A stretch of 64,000 nucleotides of DNA, from positions 1 to 64,000 of the forward strand of contig NZ_JAESIH010000044.1 in the NCBI RefSeq assembly GCF_016756745.1, read 5' to 3'. The DNA comes from Aminivibrio sp. GTDB lineage: Bacteria; Synergistota; Synergistia; Synergistales; Aminobacteriaceae. The notes below the pieces were generated by a model. That model saw only the letters and a program-made list of their open reading frames with translations, made no database searches and was not told where the DNA came from. This document shows, piece by piece, positions 50,183 to 63,050 of the stretch (position 1 is its first letter; each line of letters opens with the position of its first letter). The position numbers and the translations under genes were made by a program.

Positions 50183-50580
50183 TCCTCGCTTTCCGGATAG
50201 TCCTCTTTTTCGTCGTCCCTTTCCTCCGGTTCATCCGGCTCGTCGGTCTTCAGCGAGTCCAGCAGCCGGTCCATCATCCTGCCGTACTCCTCGCTGGTGT
50301 CCACGTGGAATGAAAGGGCGGGGGTCTGCCTCAGGCCGAGCTGCCTGCCCAGCATCGTCCGCAGAGCCCCTGCCGCGGAGTCCAGGGATTTTTTCACATC
50401 GTCCCGGATGGACGGATCCACCGTGGTGAAATACACCCTGGCGTTCTCCAGGTCACGGGAACAGTCCACTTCAGTAATAACGGCATGCTTTGCCGTTTCA
50501 TTCTTCACCCGCAGTTCCAGAAGAAGCGAAATCTCTCTCTGCATCTGCTTGTTGATTCTTTGCATCCGAAAGCTCGTCAT
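50179..50580 (-). CDS. rbfA: Ribosome-binding factor A
   Basis: A 133-residue KH-fold protein (MQRINKQMQREISLLLEL at the N-terminus, VDCSRDLENARVYFT near 40) with an acidic C-terminal tail. RbfA assists 30S maturation at the 5' end of 16S rRNA. It follows infB and the DUF503 gene, overlapping the latter by 83 bp. GAGGT lies about 8 bases before the ATG. Confidence 0.92.
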   Translation of the reverse strand: MTSFRMQRINKQMQREISLLLELRVKNETAKHAVITEVDCSRDLENARVYFTTVDPSIRDDVKKSLDSAAGALRTMLGRQLGLRQTPALSFHVDTSEEYGRMMDRLLDSLKTDEPDEPEERDDEKEDYPESEE

Positions 50581-50872
50581 AGCAGGTTACCTCGCGCCAG
50601 TGATGAATTATGGAAAACTCCCCGGATTCCTCCTCGCCGCACAGAAAAGAGAAGACCGCTTCAAGCCGTTCTTCCGCCATGGAAGCACCCGATGCAACGG
50701 CGGAAACACCAAGAAAGACGTCGGACCTGCTGCCGTCAGGCCCGAGGTCCATGGCCGAAACGTTCCAGCGGCCCCGAATCCGGTCCAGAAGTGACTTCGT
50801 CACCCTTCTCCGGTCCTTGACGCTTCTGCTCCCAAGAACAACGAGCGAGACGAAGAGCACCCCCGTGAACAA
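50498..50872 (-). CDS. DUF503 family protein
   Basis: A protein of about 124 residues in the infB-rbfA position typical of DUF503. The core reads VLFVSLVVLGSRSVKDRRRV and WNVSAMDLGPDGSRSDVFLG, matching the family pattern of a hydrophobic strand, a KDRR helix and an xVSVAE-like strand. TTG 50872 is taken as the start; GTG 50860 is an alternative. Its C-terminus extends 83 bp into rbfA and is unusually polar. Function unknown; association with translation is inferred from neighbours. Confidence 0.7.
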   Translation of the reverse strand: MFTGVLFVSLVVLGSRSVKDRRRVTKSLLDRIRGRWNVSAMDLGPDGSRSDVFLGVSAVASGASMAEERLEAVFSFLCGEEESGEFSIIHHWREVTCYDELSDAKNQQADAERDFASSGTAGEE

Positions 50873-50888
50873 AGCCGTTTTCTTCCGG

Positions 50889-52877
50889 CTACGAGAGATG
50901 GCGCTTCTCCTCCACGATTTCGTAGGCTTCGAGAATGTCTCCTTCCTCGAAATCCTGATAGTTGGACAGGCTGATCCCGCACTCGTAGCCCGCCGCCACT
51001 TCTTTTGCGTCGTCTTTGAACCGTCTGAGATTTGACAGGGAACCGTCCCAGAGGACGATGCCGCTCCGAATGAGCCGAACTTTTGCATTCCGCCGGATAA
51101 CGCCTTCCAGCACGTAACTTCCCGCGATCTTTCCCGCCTTGGGGACCTTGATGACCTGCCGGATTTCCGCCTGGCCGATGGTGTTCTCCTTTATGGTGGG
51201 TTTGAGCATGCCCTCGAGAGCTGCCTTCACGTCGTCAATGGCATCGTAGATGATATTGTAAAGCCGTATCTGGACGCCCTCGGCCTCGGCAATTTTTTTC
51301 GCGTTCGCATCGGGACGGACGTTGAAGCCGATGATGACTGCATTGGAAGCTGAGGCGAGCATTACGTCAGATTCCGCGATGCGGCCGACGCCCCTGTGCA
51401 CAATATTGATGCCGACCTCGTTGGTGGCCATTTTCTCCAGGGAAGCCGCAAGGGCTTCGCTCGATCCCTGGACGTCGCACTTGAGAACCAGATTGAGCTG
51501 GGGAATATCCCCTTCCTTGAGCTGGGAATAAAGGTCCTCCAGGCTGAGCTTCCTGGGCACCCCCTGCAGGGCATTTCTCAGTACCTGCTCCCTGGAGCTC
51601 AGGGCGTCCCGGGCTATCCTCTCGTTCTCCACGGAGGTGAAAAGCTCACCGGGCTGAGGTACCGTTGCGAGGCCGAGAATCTCCACGGGGGTGCTCGGTC
51701 CGGCGCAGTCGATCATTTTTCCTTCCGAGTCGATCATGGCACGAATTTTCCCGCAGGCAGTGTCAAAAAGGAGGATATCACCCTTGCAGAGGGTGCCTTC
51801 CTGTACAAGGACAGTCGCCACAGGCCCCTTGCCCTTGTCAAGCTTGGCTTCAACGACCACTCCCCGGGGCTTCACGGTGGGGTCGGCCTTGAGCTCTTCC
51901 ATCTCCGCCACAAGGAGAATCATCTCGAGGAGCTGAGGTATTCCCTGACCGCTCTTTGCCGATACTTCCACCATGATGGTGTTTCCGCCCCATTCCTCGG
52001 GAACGAGACCGATGTCGGAGAGCTGCTGCCGGACCCTGTCCGGCTTGGCGGCAGGCTTATCGATCTTGTTGATGGCCACAATGATGGGAACTCCCGCCGC
52101 CTTCGCGTGGTTTATGGCCTCCCTCGTCTGGGGCATCACGCCGTCGTCCGCCGCCACCACAAGAATGGCAATGTCCGTCGCCTGGGCTCCCCTGGCCCGC
52201 ATGGAGGTGAACGCCTCGTGGCCGGGAGTGTCAAGGAAGACGATTTCCTTTCCGTCGTGCATGACGGTGGAAGCTCCGATGTGCTGGGTGATGCCGCCGG
52301 CTTCCCTGGCGGTGATGTTCGTCTTCCGTATGAAGTCGAGCAGGGTGGTTTTGCCGTGGTCGACGTGTCCCATGACGGTGACTATGGGGGGGCGGGGTTC
52401 CAAGTGGTCCCCTTGAGACCGGGGTCTCTTGATGACGGTGCAGGTTCCGTCGGCGCCTTCTTTTTCAGTATTGTCTTCGCATGCCATGGTGAGAACCACG
52501 TTATAGGCGTCCTGCAGCACTTTCAGGCACTTTTCGTCCACCGGGCTGTCCGCCGGGACCATCAGGCCGGCGGAGATGAGACACTTCACCGCTTCCGCAG
52601 GGGAGATACCGATAAGCTGGGCAACCGCCTTGACGGTGGATCCCTTTGAAACCTCGCAAGATTCTGTTTTTATCACGCTGCGCTCCTCTTCCTTTTTTCC
52701 AGGCCCTTCCGTGCCGGGAGCTCCCCGGAGGGAATCCTCCACCAGCTGGGCGATATCGTTGTCAATGGAACTCATATGACTCTTTACGTCGACCCCAAGG
52801 TCGATCAGAATATTAAGCAGTTCCCTGTTACTTTTGCCGAGCAGTTTGGCCAGCTCATATACCCGGATTTTACTCAT
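50889..52877 (-). CDS. infB: Translation initiation factor IF-2
   Basis: A 662-residue GTPase. The N-terminus ([20 protein letters not shown]) is the IF2-N domain, followed by a short linker and a second IF2-N-like segment near 75-130. The G domain holds [13 protein letters not shown] near 172, DTPGHEAF near 218 and NKIDKP near 272. Domains II-IV follow to the C-terminus. The N-terminal region is short compared with enteric IF-2. It overlaps the upstream ylxQ-like gene by 8 bp. Confidence 0.96.
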   Translation of the reverse strand: MSKIRVYELAKLLGKSNRELLNILIDLGVDVKSHMSSIDNDIAQLVEDSLRGAPGTEGPGKKEEERSVIKTESCEVSKGSTVKAVAQLIGISPAEAVKCLISAGLMVPADSPVDEKCLKVLQDAYNVVLTMACEDNTEKEGADGTCTVIKRPRSQGDHLEPRPPIVTVMGHVDHGKTTLLDFIRKTNITAREAGGITQHIGASTVMHDGKEIVFLDTPGHEAFTSMRARGAQATDIAILVVAADDGVMPQTREAINHAKAAGVPIIVAINKIDKPAAKPDRVRQQLSDIGLVPEEWGGNTIMVEVSAKSGQGIPQLLEMILLVAEMEELKADPTVKPRGVVVEAKLDKGKGPVATVLVQEGTLCKGDILLFDTACGKIRAMIDSEGKMIDCAGPSTPVEILGLATVPQPGELFTSVENERIARDALSSREQVLRNALQGVPRKLSLEDLYSQLKEGDIPQLNLVLKCDVQGSSEALAASLEKMATNEVGINIVHRGVGRIAESDVMLASASNAVIIGFNVRPDANAKKIAEAEGVQIRLYNIIYDAIDDVKAALEGMLKPTIKENTIGQAEIRQVIKVPKAGKIAGSYVLEGVIRRNAKVRLIRSGIVLWDGSLSNLRRFKDDAKEVAAGYECGISLSNYQDFEEGDILEAYEIVEEKRHLS

Positions 52878-53208
52878 TTACGTCTCCCCCTTCCGCAAGC
52901 AGTTGCGAAATAGAACGTGCAAAGCCGCTGCGTAACGGTAAAGCAACAACCTTCACATTACCTGAACCGATAGCCGCAGAAAGTTCGCTTCCGGAAATAT
53001 CCGGCAGAACAGTGATCGTGCTTTTTTCTGCAAACCTCCCATTCTGCAGGGATCGGTAGAAAGACGATTCTCCTTCCGCTGCGAAAAACACCATGAGCGT
53101 TTCTCCTCGGGCCAAGGAAGATTTTACTATATCCTGACCAATTTGCAGGACGTTCGCTCTTCGTGCCATGCCGAGAACCGAAAGCAGGGCTTCCTTGCGG
53201 TTTTTCAC
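52870..53208 (-). CDS. L7Ae-like ribosomal-associated protein (YlxQ type)
   Basis: A 112-residue protein of the L7Ae/L30e fold (LSVLGMARRANVLQIGQDIV at the N-terminus), placed between ylxR and infB as YlxQ is. Members bind kink-turn RNA; the role of bacterial YlxQ is not settled. It overlaps the genes on both sides by 4 and 8 bp. Confidence 0.85.
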   Translation of the reverse strand: MKNRKEALLSVLGMARRANVLQIGQDIVKSSLARGETLMVFFAAEGESSFYRSLQNGRFAEKSTITVLPDISGSELSAAIGSGNVKVVALPLRSGFARSISQLLAEGGDVNE

Positions 53209-53489
53209 TGCTCCTTTTCCCCCTTGCTTTCAGCTCCGGCAGCCATTTCAAGAAGGGTGTCGTACACACCGGCATCTACTTTCACCCTGAGGGCTTTTGA
53301 GAGAGCATCCCTTTTCCTGGCGCTGAGAATGCATTCTTCCTTGAGGCACACGTAAGCTCCCCTCCCGGGAAGCCTGCCGGAAGGGTCTACGGAAACATCT
53401 CCCGCAGCGTTGCGGGCTATTCTCAGCATTTCCCTCTTGGGGGACTCCTGCCTGCACCCGACGCAGGTCCTTGGTCGCCGCCGCATCAT
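53205..53489 (-). CDS. ylxR: YlxR (DUF448) RNA-binding protein
   Basis: A protein of about 94 residues starting MMRRRPRTCVGCRQESPKRE, with GRLPGRGAYVCLKEECI in the middle; both are DUF448 hallmarks. GAGGGA precedes the ATG at 53489. It sits between nusA and ylxQ, the conserved context. YlxR binds RNA and has been reported to influence RNase P in some bacteria; the role here is inferred by family. Confidence 0.9.
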   Translation of the reverse strand: MMRRRPRTCVGCRQESPKREMLRIARNAAGDVSVDPSGRLPGRGAYVCLKEECILSARKRDALSKALRVKVDAGVYDTLLEMAAGAESKGEKEQ

Positions 53490-53499
53490 GGGCGTCCCT

Positions 53500-54603
53500 C
53501 TATTCAGCGCCGCTGTCGTCGATGATGTCCTGGAAAATATCGTGGAGCGTCGGCATTCTCTCCGGTTCCAGGGCATTGATGTCAATTTTCCATCCCGTGA
53601 GCCTCGCGGCCAGGCGAACGTTCTGCCCCGCCTTCCCGATGGCGAGGGAAAGCTGGTCAGGCCGCGAAAAAACGGTGACGGCTTTTTCCTGTTCGAGAAC
53701 GGGCTCGATCTTGACGATCTTCGCGGGGGAAAGGGAGTTCCGGATGTACTGGAGGGGATCGCTGCTCCAGATGATCACGTCCACCTTTTCGCCGCAGAGC
53801 TCCTTGCTGACGGACTTGATCCTGGCCCCGCCGTTCCCCACGCAGGCTCCCACGGGATCCACGTTCATGTCGAGAGTCTGGACCGCCACCTTGGCTCTCG
53901 CCCCGGCCTCGCGGACGATGTTCTTTATTTCGATAACCCCTTCCTGGATCTCGGGTACTTCCAGCTCAAGAAGCTTTCTCAGCAGGCCGGGATGGGTCCG
54001 GGAAACAACGATTCTCGGTCCGCGGGTGGTCTGCCGCACGTCAAGAAGGTAAAACTTGAGCCTTTCGCCTGGGATATACTTCTCGTTCACGATGCGCTCT
54101 TCCCTAGGAAGAATCGCTTCGGTGCGGTCGTTGAGGCGGATGAGCACCTGGTCGTTTTCCGATTTGAAGACGACACCGGTGACGAGGTCCCCCACCCGGT
54201 CGGAGAACTCCTCGAAAATGATCTGCCGCTCGGCATCCTTCAGCCTCTGCATGATAACCTGCCGGGCGGTCTGGGCCGCAATTCTGCCGAAATTCTCGGG
54301 GTTTTTCTCTATGCGGATAAAATCGCCCTCGGCCACGTCCACGAATCCCATGGCCTGGGCATCGGCAAGGGAGATTTCCGTATCCGGCGACACGACGTCC
54401 GCCACGATGTGCTTCACTTCACAGATGGAGATATCGCCGTTCTCCGTATCGATATGGACTTCCACATCCTGGTTTCCGCCCTGGTGTTTTTTATATGCCG
54501 ATATAAGGGCCGCGGTCAGGCTGGAAGCGATAACCTCCTGGGACAGTCCCCTCTCCTTCGTGATCTGGGCCAAAGCGCGGACGAAATCACGCCCAAGCTG
54601 CAT
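53500..54603 (-). CDS. nusA: Transcription elongation factor NusA
   Basis: A 367-residue protein with the N-terminal RNA-polymerase-binding domain (residues 1-125), an S1 domain (about 130-200; GDLVTGVVFKSENDQVLIRL), and two KH domains (DPVGACVGNGGARIKSV near 232, LAIGKAGQNVRLAARLTGW near 325). It lacks the C-terminal acidic repeats of E. coli NusA. It regulates pausing, termination and antitermination. One base separates it from the rimP stop. Confidence 0.95.
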   Translation of the reverse strand: MQLGRDFVRALAQITKERGLSQEVIASSLTAALISAYKKHQGGNQDVEVHIDTENGDISICEVKHIVADVVSPDTEISLADAQAMGFVDVAEGDFIRIEKNPENFGRIAAQTARQVIMQRLKDAERQIIFEEFSDRVGDLVTGVVFKSENDQVLIRLNDRTEAILPREERIVNEKYIPGERLKFYLLDVRQTTRGPRIVVSRTHPGLLRKLLELEVPEIQEGVIEIKNIVREAGARAKVAVQTLDMNVDPVGACVGNGGARIKSVSKELCGEKVDVIIWSSDPLQYIRNSLSPAKIVKIEPVLEQEKAVTVFSRPDQLSLAIGKAGQNVRLAARLTGWKIDINALEPERMPTLHDIFQDIIDDSGAE

Positions 54604-55119
54604 TTATGAACTCCTCCTTTTGTCCTGCTTCTCCTGTTCCTCAAATACAAGATTGCCTTTTGTTATTGTTTCAAAGGGGATACGGACCGCTTCATCCTCA
54701 TCCGCCCCTCTGCCTGTCTCGAGCCGCAGAAGAACCGTCCCATCCTCCTCCGCGCCCAGGAGGATGCCGGTAAATCGCTTCTGTCCGCCGATTTCCTGCC
54801 TGGTCCTGACCCTGATTTTCTTTCCGGTGAATTTCCGGTAGTCCTCAAGGGTAAAGAGAGGCCGCTCGATCCCGGGGGAACTCACCTCCAGGTAGAACTG
54901 GCCCCGGACATAGTCCTCGTTTTCGTCCAGGAAGCGGTTGAGTGCCCTGGAGACCGTTTCGCAGTCCTTGACAAGAATGCCTCCGAGGGAATCAATGTAG
55001 ACCCTCAGAATTGCCCGTTTCTCTTCATTTCCGAGGGTAACGCCCACACATTCGTAACCGAGCCCCTCGACTATTTTCCTCAGGGCACCGAATTTCTCTT
55101 TCCCTCTGTCTTCGTCCAT
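54604..55119 (-). CDS. rimP: Ribosome maturation factor RimP
   Basis: A protein of about 171 residues starting MDEDRGKEKFGALRKIVEGL at ATG 55119, with GGGAGAG 6 bases before. LRVYIDSLGGILVKDCETVS and YLEVSSPGIERPLFTLEDY are the RimP signatures. It is needed for 30S maturation. Upstream frame extension is not coding because a terminator hairpin (55145-55176) lies there. Confidence 0.93.
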   Translation of the reverse strand: MDEDRGKEKFGALRKIVEGLGYECVGVTLGNEEKRAILRVYIDSLGGILVKDCETVSRALNRFLDENEDYVRGQFYLEVSSPGIERPLFTLEDYRKFTGKKIRVRTRQEIGGQKRFTGILLGAEEDGTVLLRLETGRGADEDEAVRIPFETITKGNLVFEEQEKQDKRRSS

Positions 55120-55144
55120 GCCGATCTCTCCCTGCAGGCCTATT

Positions 55145-55176
55145 AAAAAACAAAGAGTGGGGGAACCCACTCTTTG
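55145..55176 (-). terminator. Rho-independent terminator before rimP
   Basis: On the minus strand CAAAGAGTGGG and CCCACTCTTTG form a perfect 11-bp stem followed by TTTTTT. It ends the upstream transcript, or could attenuate the rimP-nusA-infB operon, which starts 26 bases later. Confidence 0.85.
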
Positions 55177-55243
55177 AAAAGTCTCTCCGAAGAAACACCA
55201 CATTGAAGTATAGCACATCATTGGGAACAAATACAAATTTCCG

Positions 55244-55432
55244 CTACAGGCAAAAATCAGAGATGAACTCAGGCCACCACTCATCAATGTTCGCTTTGAA
55301 ATCCATGGGGTCGTAAGTCGAAAAAATATCCTCCGCGATCGTTTCTTCAACGAGCCCCTGAAGATCGAGCACTCCCATCCACGCATACTCGTCCTGGAAG
55401 GTGTTCCGTTCAAAAACCTTCGCTCCCCGCAC
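55244..55432 (-). CDS. Small acidic protein of unknown function, 62 residues
   Basis: A GTG start with AGGAGG 9 bases upstream and a terminator after it support expression. The sequence (FQDEYAWMGVLDLQGLVEET, IFSTYDPMDF) is acidic and aromatic-rich, without membrane segment or known domain. It sits 29 bp after guaB on the same strand and is probably cotranscribed with it. Function unknown. Confidence 0.55.
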   Translation of the reverse strand: MRGAKVFERNTFQDEYAWMGVLDLQGLVEETIAEDIFSTYDPMDFKANIDEWWPEFISDFCL

Positions 55433-55461
55433 GGAAGGACCCCTCCTTTCCGGCCGCGGGT

Positions 55462-58282
<2,821 letters not shown>

Positions 58283-58283
<1 letters not shown>

Positions 58284-59470
58284 CAGGACCGGACTTCCTT
58301 CCTGACCCGCCCGAAGACCATCCTCCCGGCGGAGGTCTGAAGCATGGATGTGACCACCACCTCCACCCGCTTGCCGATAAAGTTTTCTCCGTCCTCGACG
58401 ACAAACATGGTTCCGTCGTCCAGGTATCCCACGCCCTGGTGGGGTTCCTTGCCTTCCCTGATCACATCGATGATGATGGTTTCGCCTGGAAGAAGCATCG
58501 GTTTCAGTGCGTTGGCAAGATCGTTCACGTTGAGCACCCTGATGCCCTGAATCTGGGCGAGCTTGTTCAGGTTGTAGTCCGTGGTGAGAATCTGTCCGCC
58601 GAGCTTGTCCGCGAGGGCTACGAGGCCGCTGTCCACCGACTCGGCCCTGAGGGTCTTCAGGGACGTGTCGGCTATTTCGACCTGAAGGTCGCCCAGCTGC
58701 TGGAGTTCGTTCACCACGTCAAGACCCCGCCTCCCTCTCGTTCTTCTCGCCGGGTCGGTGGAGTCCGCCACCGCCTGAAGCTCCAGGAGAACGAACTGGG
58801 GAATGACGATCACTCCCTCGAGAAAGCCCGTCCTGGCGACGTCCAGAATCCTCCCGTCTATGATGACGCTCGTGTCGAGGATCTTTCGGCCCGCACACCA
58901 CTGCCGTTCTTCAGCGGAAAGTTGCATCCCGCCCTCATCGCGCCTCTCCCGCTGCCCCCGGATCATGGAGATTTTCTCCTTCAGCCCCTGTATGGGGCCC
59001 AGGACATGGTGCAGGTCGCTCTGGCGCTTCAGCAGTATCCTCGCTCCGAGATACCCCAGAACAATGTTCAGTATCACCGCGAGATAGCTTCCGAAGGGGA
59101 AATCGGAAAAGGGGAGCGCCAAGAGATTCGCGATGATGAGGCCGACGATCATGCCTATGGTGGCTGCGGTGATCTCGGACCAGCTGGTGTTCTTCAGGTG
59201 TGTTTCGAAAAATGCTCCCATAAGACCGAACAGCCGCAAAAAAACGGGTGAAAGGATCAAGCCGAGAAAGGCGAATAAAACCACTGAAATAATCGTAATG
59301 AAGATTTTACCCGGAAGCCACAGGGGCAACCACGATTTCCCCGCCATGAACCATTCTTCCGGAACAAGGGGGAAAATGAGATGGGCCGCCTGGGCTCCGA
59401 TCATGCCGCCCAGCAGAAGAACCAGCCCGGAGAAGATCATCCTGACAATCTTCCCAAAACCCTCCGTCAT
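58283..59470 (-). CDS. PIN-TRAM domain membrane protein
   Basis: A protein of about 395 residues starting at ATG 59470 (AGAGGTG upstream). Residues 1-140 contain four hydrophobic helices (LVLLLGGMIGAQAAHLIF, IFITIISVVLFAFLGLIL and others). A PIN nuclease domain follows (ILDTSVIIDGRILDVARTGF near 190; VDSGLVALADKLG; ILTTDYNLNKLA) with the acidic metal-binding residues in place. A C-terminal TRAM domain (near 325-385) suggests RNA binding. This is the YacL architecture of Bacillus, where it sits next to ispD as here. Substrate unknown. Confidence 0.88.
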
Positions 59471-59562
59471 AGTTTCACCTCTCTTGCAGTCGGTTGTTCT
59501 CCTTCCCACCTGGGAAGGGGCTTGTAAAAAAGGAGCTCGCTTGTTTCCTCCCGACAGAGGAC

Positions 59563-60171
59563 TTATCCTTTCCGCTTTACCGTCACCCTGGATTCGAGGG
59601 AGGCGAGAAGGGTCGTCCTGTCGGCAAACTCGATGCTCCCTCCAACGGGAAGGCCGTAGGCCAGCCGCGAAATGGAGACGTCGGTTTCTGCAAGCCGGTC
59701 CACAATGGCATGGTAGGTAAGGTCTCCTTCGATCCTCGGGTTCGTGGCGATAATCACCTCCCTTATGTTGTCTTCATCTATGCGGCGTTCTAGCCCGGAG
59801 AGGCACTCCTCGTCGAGATCCTCCCCGTCGAGGGGAGAGACCCTCCCCCCCAGAACATGGTACAGTCCCGAATAAACTCCTGCCTGTTCGATGCTGATAA
59901 GATCCTCCACAGATTCGACCACGCAGAGGGTCGACCTGTCCCGCAGAAGGTCGCTGCAGACGGCACAGGGTTCCCTGTCGGTGATGTTTCCGCACCGGGA
60001 ACAGGTGAATATGCGGTCTTTCAGCCCTGAAAGGCAGGCCGCAAGCTCCTCGGCGTAGGAAACGGGCTGCTGGAGAACAAAAAAAGCCATCCTCCGGGCC
60101 GTTTTCGCCCCGACACCCGGAAACTTACGAAAAAGGACAGTAAGCCTTTCGAAGGAATCAGGCAGTGACAC
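59563..60171 (-). CDS. recR: Recombination mediator RecR
   Basis: A 202-residue protein with the helix-hairpin-helix (KFPGVGAKTARRMAFFVL), a four-cysteine zinc finger (CSRCGNITDREPCAVC near 57-72) and a Toprim domain (TLCVVESVEDLISIEQAG, IIATNPRIEGD). RecR with RecO and RecF loads RecA at gaps. GTG start with TAGGAG upstream. It follows ybaB by 9 bp, the common ybaB-recR pair. Confidence 0.95.
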   Translation of the reverse strand: MSLPDSFERLTVLFRKFPGVGAKTARRMAFFVLQQPVSYAEELAACLSGLKDRIFTCSRCGNITDREPCAVCSDLLRDRSTLCVVESVEDLISIEQAGVYSGLYHVLGGRVSPLDGEDLDEECLSGLERRIDEDNIREVIIATNPRIEGDLTYHAIVDRLAETDVSISRLAYGLPVGGSIEFADRTTLLASLESRVTVKRKG

Positions 60172-60180
60172 GGAGAACTC

Positions 60181-60489
60181 CTAGAACAGCCCCATGGAAC
60201 CCAGGCCGCCGGTAATCCGTCCCATTCTCTCGGCGGCAAGCTCCTTGCTGCGGCGCAGAGCTTCGTTCACCGCCGCAAGCACCAGGTCCTCGAGCATTTC
60301 CACGTCGTCGCCCTTCATAACCTCCGGGTCGATACGGACACCGACCACGTCCCCCTGGCCGTTCGCCGTCACGGTGACCATTCCGCCCCCGGCGCTTCCC
60401 TCCACCTTTTCTCCCGCAAGCTCCTCCTGGACCTTTGCCATCTGGGCCTGCATCTTCTGCGCCTGTTTCATGATCTTGTCCATGTTCAA
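60181..60489 (-). CDS. YbaB/EbfC nucleoid-associated protein
   Basis: A protein of about 102 residues, MNMDKIMKQAQKMQAQMAKV at the N-terminus. TTG 60489 is taken as start because AAGGAG lies 10 bases before it; ATG 60483 is the alternative. GGGMVTVTANGQGDVVGVRI and the EDLVLAAVNEAL helix are family features. It binds DNA as a dimer. Confidence 0.9.
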   Translation of the reverse strand: MNMDKIMKQAQKMQAQMAKVQEELAGEKVEGSAGGGMVTVTANGQGDVVGVRIDPEVMKGDDVEMLEDLVLAAVNEALRRSKELAAERMGRITGGLGSMGLF

Positions 60490-60521
60490 GCAAACCACAC
60501 TCCTTTTCCCTGATAAAAATC

Positions 60522-60983
60522 TCAGTGAGAGTAGTCCACCCCCCTGAGAATGGTACATGCCCTGTAGAGCTGCTCCGCAAGGAATACGCGGCATAATTCG
60601 TGGGGCATGGTCATCTTCGACAAGGAAAGGGAATGATCCGCCCTCTCCTTTACTTCTCCTGCGAGGCCGAAGGCACCACCGATGACGAACACGATCCTGC
60701 CCCCCGACTCGTCGAGCTTCGCCGAGAGCCACCGGGCAAAAGAGAAGCTGTCCGTTTCCTCGCCTCCCTCGTCAAGAATGACCACGTAATCCCGTTCCCG
60801 AATCTTCTTCAGAATCTCCTTTCCCTCCCGCTCGACCTTCCGGGCGGCATTGCCGTCCTTCGACTCAGGCGCAACTTCAATACCTGCTTTCAGGAAAGGA
60901 GAGATCCGCTCAAAATAACGGTCAGCCAGGGCGGCAAAATGACCGTCCCTTGTTTTTCCGACACTAAGAATAATGATTTTCAT
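60522..60983 (-). CDS. rlmH: 23S rRNA (pseudouridine-1915-N3) methyltransferase RlmH
   Basis: A 153-residue SPOUT methyltransferase. MKIIILSVGKTRDGHFAALA at the N-terminus, VILDEGGEETDSFSFA near 77, FVIGGAFGLAGEV near 103 for the SAM-binding knot, and LSLSKMTMPHELCRVFLAEQ near 125. It methylates pseudouridine 1915 in helix 69, the region also targeted by RluD-type enzymes. Confidence 0.94.
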   Translation of the reverse strand: MKIIILSVGKTRDGHFAALADRYFERISPFLKAGIEVAPESKDGNAARKVEREGKEILKKIRERDYVVILDEGGEETDSFSFARWLSAKLDESGGRIVFVIGGAFGLAGEVKERADHSLSLSKMTMPHELCRVFLAEQLYRACTILRGVDYSH

Positions 60984-61002
60984 AGTTTGTGTCCAGTATA
61001 TT

Positions 61003-61656
61003 TCACCTATTTCCCGCCGGGGCCGACCGTTTCTTCTTCCCCACCCTTTTCGCCACGAATTTTTCCTGCCGTTCCCTTTCGGCGAGTAGATCCTCTATCC
61101 GTTTCACCTCTTTCACCAGGGAGGGAAGAACCACGTGTTCAAGGGTGTTTATTTTCAGGGTGGTCCGGGAAAGTTCCCGTTCGATGGCCCCTATCTTCGT
61201 CTTCAGGTTGATGTACCTCCAGACGCAGTCTTCGCTTTCTCCAAGGGCTTTCAGGAGGTCCTCAACCGCGAGGGAAGTCACGGCGGGGTCGAAGGGAAGC
61301 TTCCAGGAAAGCCGGTCCTTCCCTTCCGGCGAAGGGGAAAAGAAGGAATACCGGCATCCCATAACGGATTTCTTGTCCACCCCTATCGGAAGGGGCACAT
61401 TTCCGGCGGACAGGTAACGGACGGCGCCGTCGCCCTCGAAGAGCCTCACCAGGGAATACAGGAAGGTAATCCTCCCTGCGGCGAGAAGAAAGGCTTTTTC
61501 CGTCTCCCTGTAGAGCCGGCGCTCTTCGTCCACGGCCCGCACAAGGGCATCCCGTTTCCTTTCGAGAAGCCTCTTGCCGTGACTTACCGCATTGATTCGC
61601 CGCCGGGTTGACAGGAGGTGTTCCCTGGTGGGAGGGCCGGAAGATCTGCCGTTCAT
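61003..61656 (-). CDS. atpD: V-type ATP synthase subunit D
   Basis: A 217-residue protein forming the central rotor stalk: two long helices (STRRRINAVSHGKRLLERKR at the N-terminus, and EDLLAERERQEKFVAKRVGK at the C-terminus) with a globular middle. Its ATG overlaps the stop of subunit B by 4 bp, the usual A-B-D order. It is the last gene of the operon seen here. Confidence 0.9.
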   Translation of the reverse strand: MNGRSSGPPTREHLLSTRRRINAVSHGKRLLERKRDALVRAVDEERRLYRETEKAFLLAAGRITFLYSLVRLFEGDGAVRYLSAGNVPLPIGVDKKSVMGCRYSFFSPSPEGKDRLSWKLPFDPAVTSLAVEDLLKALGESEDCVWRYINLKTKIGAIERELSRTTLKINTLEHVVLPSLVKEVKRIEDLLAERERQEKFVAKRVGKKKRSAPAGNR

Positions 61657-63050
61657 GACTCCGGGGAAGCGGCCGAATAACCGAGGCTTTCGACCACGTA
61701 GCTTTCAGGCAGCCTGAAAAGTTCGCTTCTCGGGAGGGTTTCAAGACATTTCCAGGCGCACCGTTCAGACTCGGACAGGGTTCTTCGTGCGCTTCCCTGA
61801 CCGAGGAACGTTTTCTCAAAGGCCGTGCCGAACCCGAGATACTGTTTTTCCACGGCAGTGAGCCCGTCGTCACCCACGATCAGCCGCATCCGCTCCACTT
61901 CCCTGGCCCTGGCGTAGGAGGCGTAGAGCTGGTCGGCGAGGGCTCTGTGCACCGGGAAGGTTTTCCCTCTTCCTATCCCCTTGTTCATCAGTCTGCTCAG
62001 ACAGGGAAGCACATCGACGGGAGGATAGATTCCCTTATCCTGGATTCTCCGGTCGAGCACGATCTGCCCCTCGGTGATATAGCCCGAAAGGTCCACCACC
62101 GGGTGGGTAATGTCGTCGTCCGGCATGGTGATGATGGGTATCTGGGTCACGCTTCCCGGCGCTCCCGAGATGCAGCCTGCCCGTTCGTACAGCTCGGCCA
62201 GGTCGGAGTACATGTACCCGGGGTAGCCCCTTCTCCCCGGCACCTCTTCCCTGGCGGCGGCCACTTCCCTCAGGGCGTCGCAGTAGGCAAGCATGTCGGT
62301 CATCACCACGAGGACGTTGTATCCCCTGGAAAAGGCGAAGTATTCCGCCGCCGCAAGGGCGACCCTCGGCGTAAGCAGCCGCTCCACCGTGGAATCACCG
62401 GCGAGGTTCAGGAAGAAGACGCCGTTCCGCAGGGCCCCCGACTCCCGGAAAGAATTCATGAAAAACTGGGCTTCCCTGCGGGTAATGCCCATGGCGGCGA
62501 AGACCACGAGGAAGGGTTCTTCCGAGCCGGGAATCCTGGCTCCGCTCACGATCTGGACGGCCAGTTCGTTGGCGGGCAGGCCCGCCCCGGAGAAGACGGG
62601 CAGTTTCTGCCCTCGGACGAGGGTGTTCATGAGGTCCAGGGCGGAAACCCCCGTTTCAACGAAAGTATCCGGGCTGCTCCTCCTCACCGGGTTGATGGGA
62701 GAGCCACCCACGGCAATAAATTCATCGGCGAAACCGGCAGGCAGCCCGTCGAGGGGGTTCCCTCTCCCGTCGAACACCCGTCCGATCAGACCGTCTCCGG
62801 CGGGAATCCTGAGGACGTCCCGTTCGAGCCACACCGTGACGCTCCCGGGGGCGAGCCCCATGGTCCCCTCGAACACCTGGATGACCGAAAGGTCCCCATC
62901 GATCTGGAGAATCCGGCCCGTTCGTCTTTCCCTACCCGACTCCACGGCGACAAGTTCGCCGCAGGCGGGCCGGGCGATCCCCCTCACGAAAAGAAGGGGG
63001 CCGCTTATGCCTTCAATCCTCCGGAATCCTTCACGGTACAGAACCGTCAT
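61653..63050 (-). CDS. atpB: V-type ATP synthase subunit B
   Basis: A protein of about 465 residues starting [20 protein letters not shown]. The non-catalytic nucleotide-binding subunit shows [20 protein letters not shown] near 150 (in place of a classic P-loop), [40 protein letters not shown] near 320 and [15 protein letters not shown] 63050 overlaps the subunit A stop. It assembles in the hexameric head with subunit A. Confidence 0.93.
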   Translation of the reverse strand: MTVLYREGFRRIEGISGPLLFVRGIARPACGELVAVESGRERRTGRILQIDGDLSVIQVFEGTMGLAPGSVTVWLERDVLRIPAGDGLIGRVFDGRGNPLDGLPAGFADEFIAVGGSPINPVRRSSPDTFVETGVSALDLMNTLVRGQKLPVFSGAGLPANELAVQIVSGARIPGSEEPFLVVFAAMGITRREAQFFMNSFRESGALRNGVFFLNLAGDSTVERLLTPRVALAAAEYFAFSRGYNVLVVMTDMLAYCDALREVAAAREEVPGRRGYPGYMYSDLAELYERAGCISGAPGSVTQIPIITMPDDDITHPVVDLSGYITEGQIVLDRRIQDKGIYPPVDVLPCLSRLMNKGIGRGKTFPVHRALADQLYASYARAREVERMRLIVGDDGLTAVEKQYLGFGTAFEKTFLGQGSARRTLSESERCAWKCLETLPRSELFRLPESYVVESLGYSAASPES

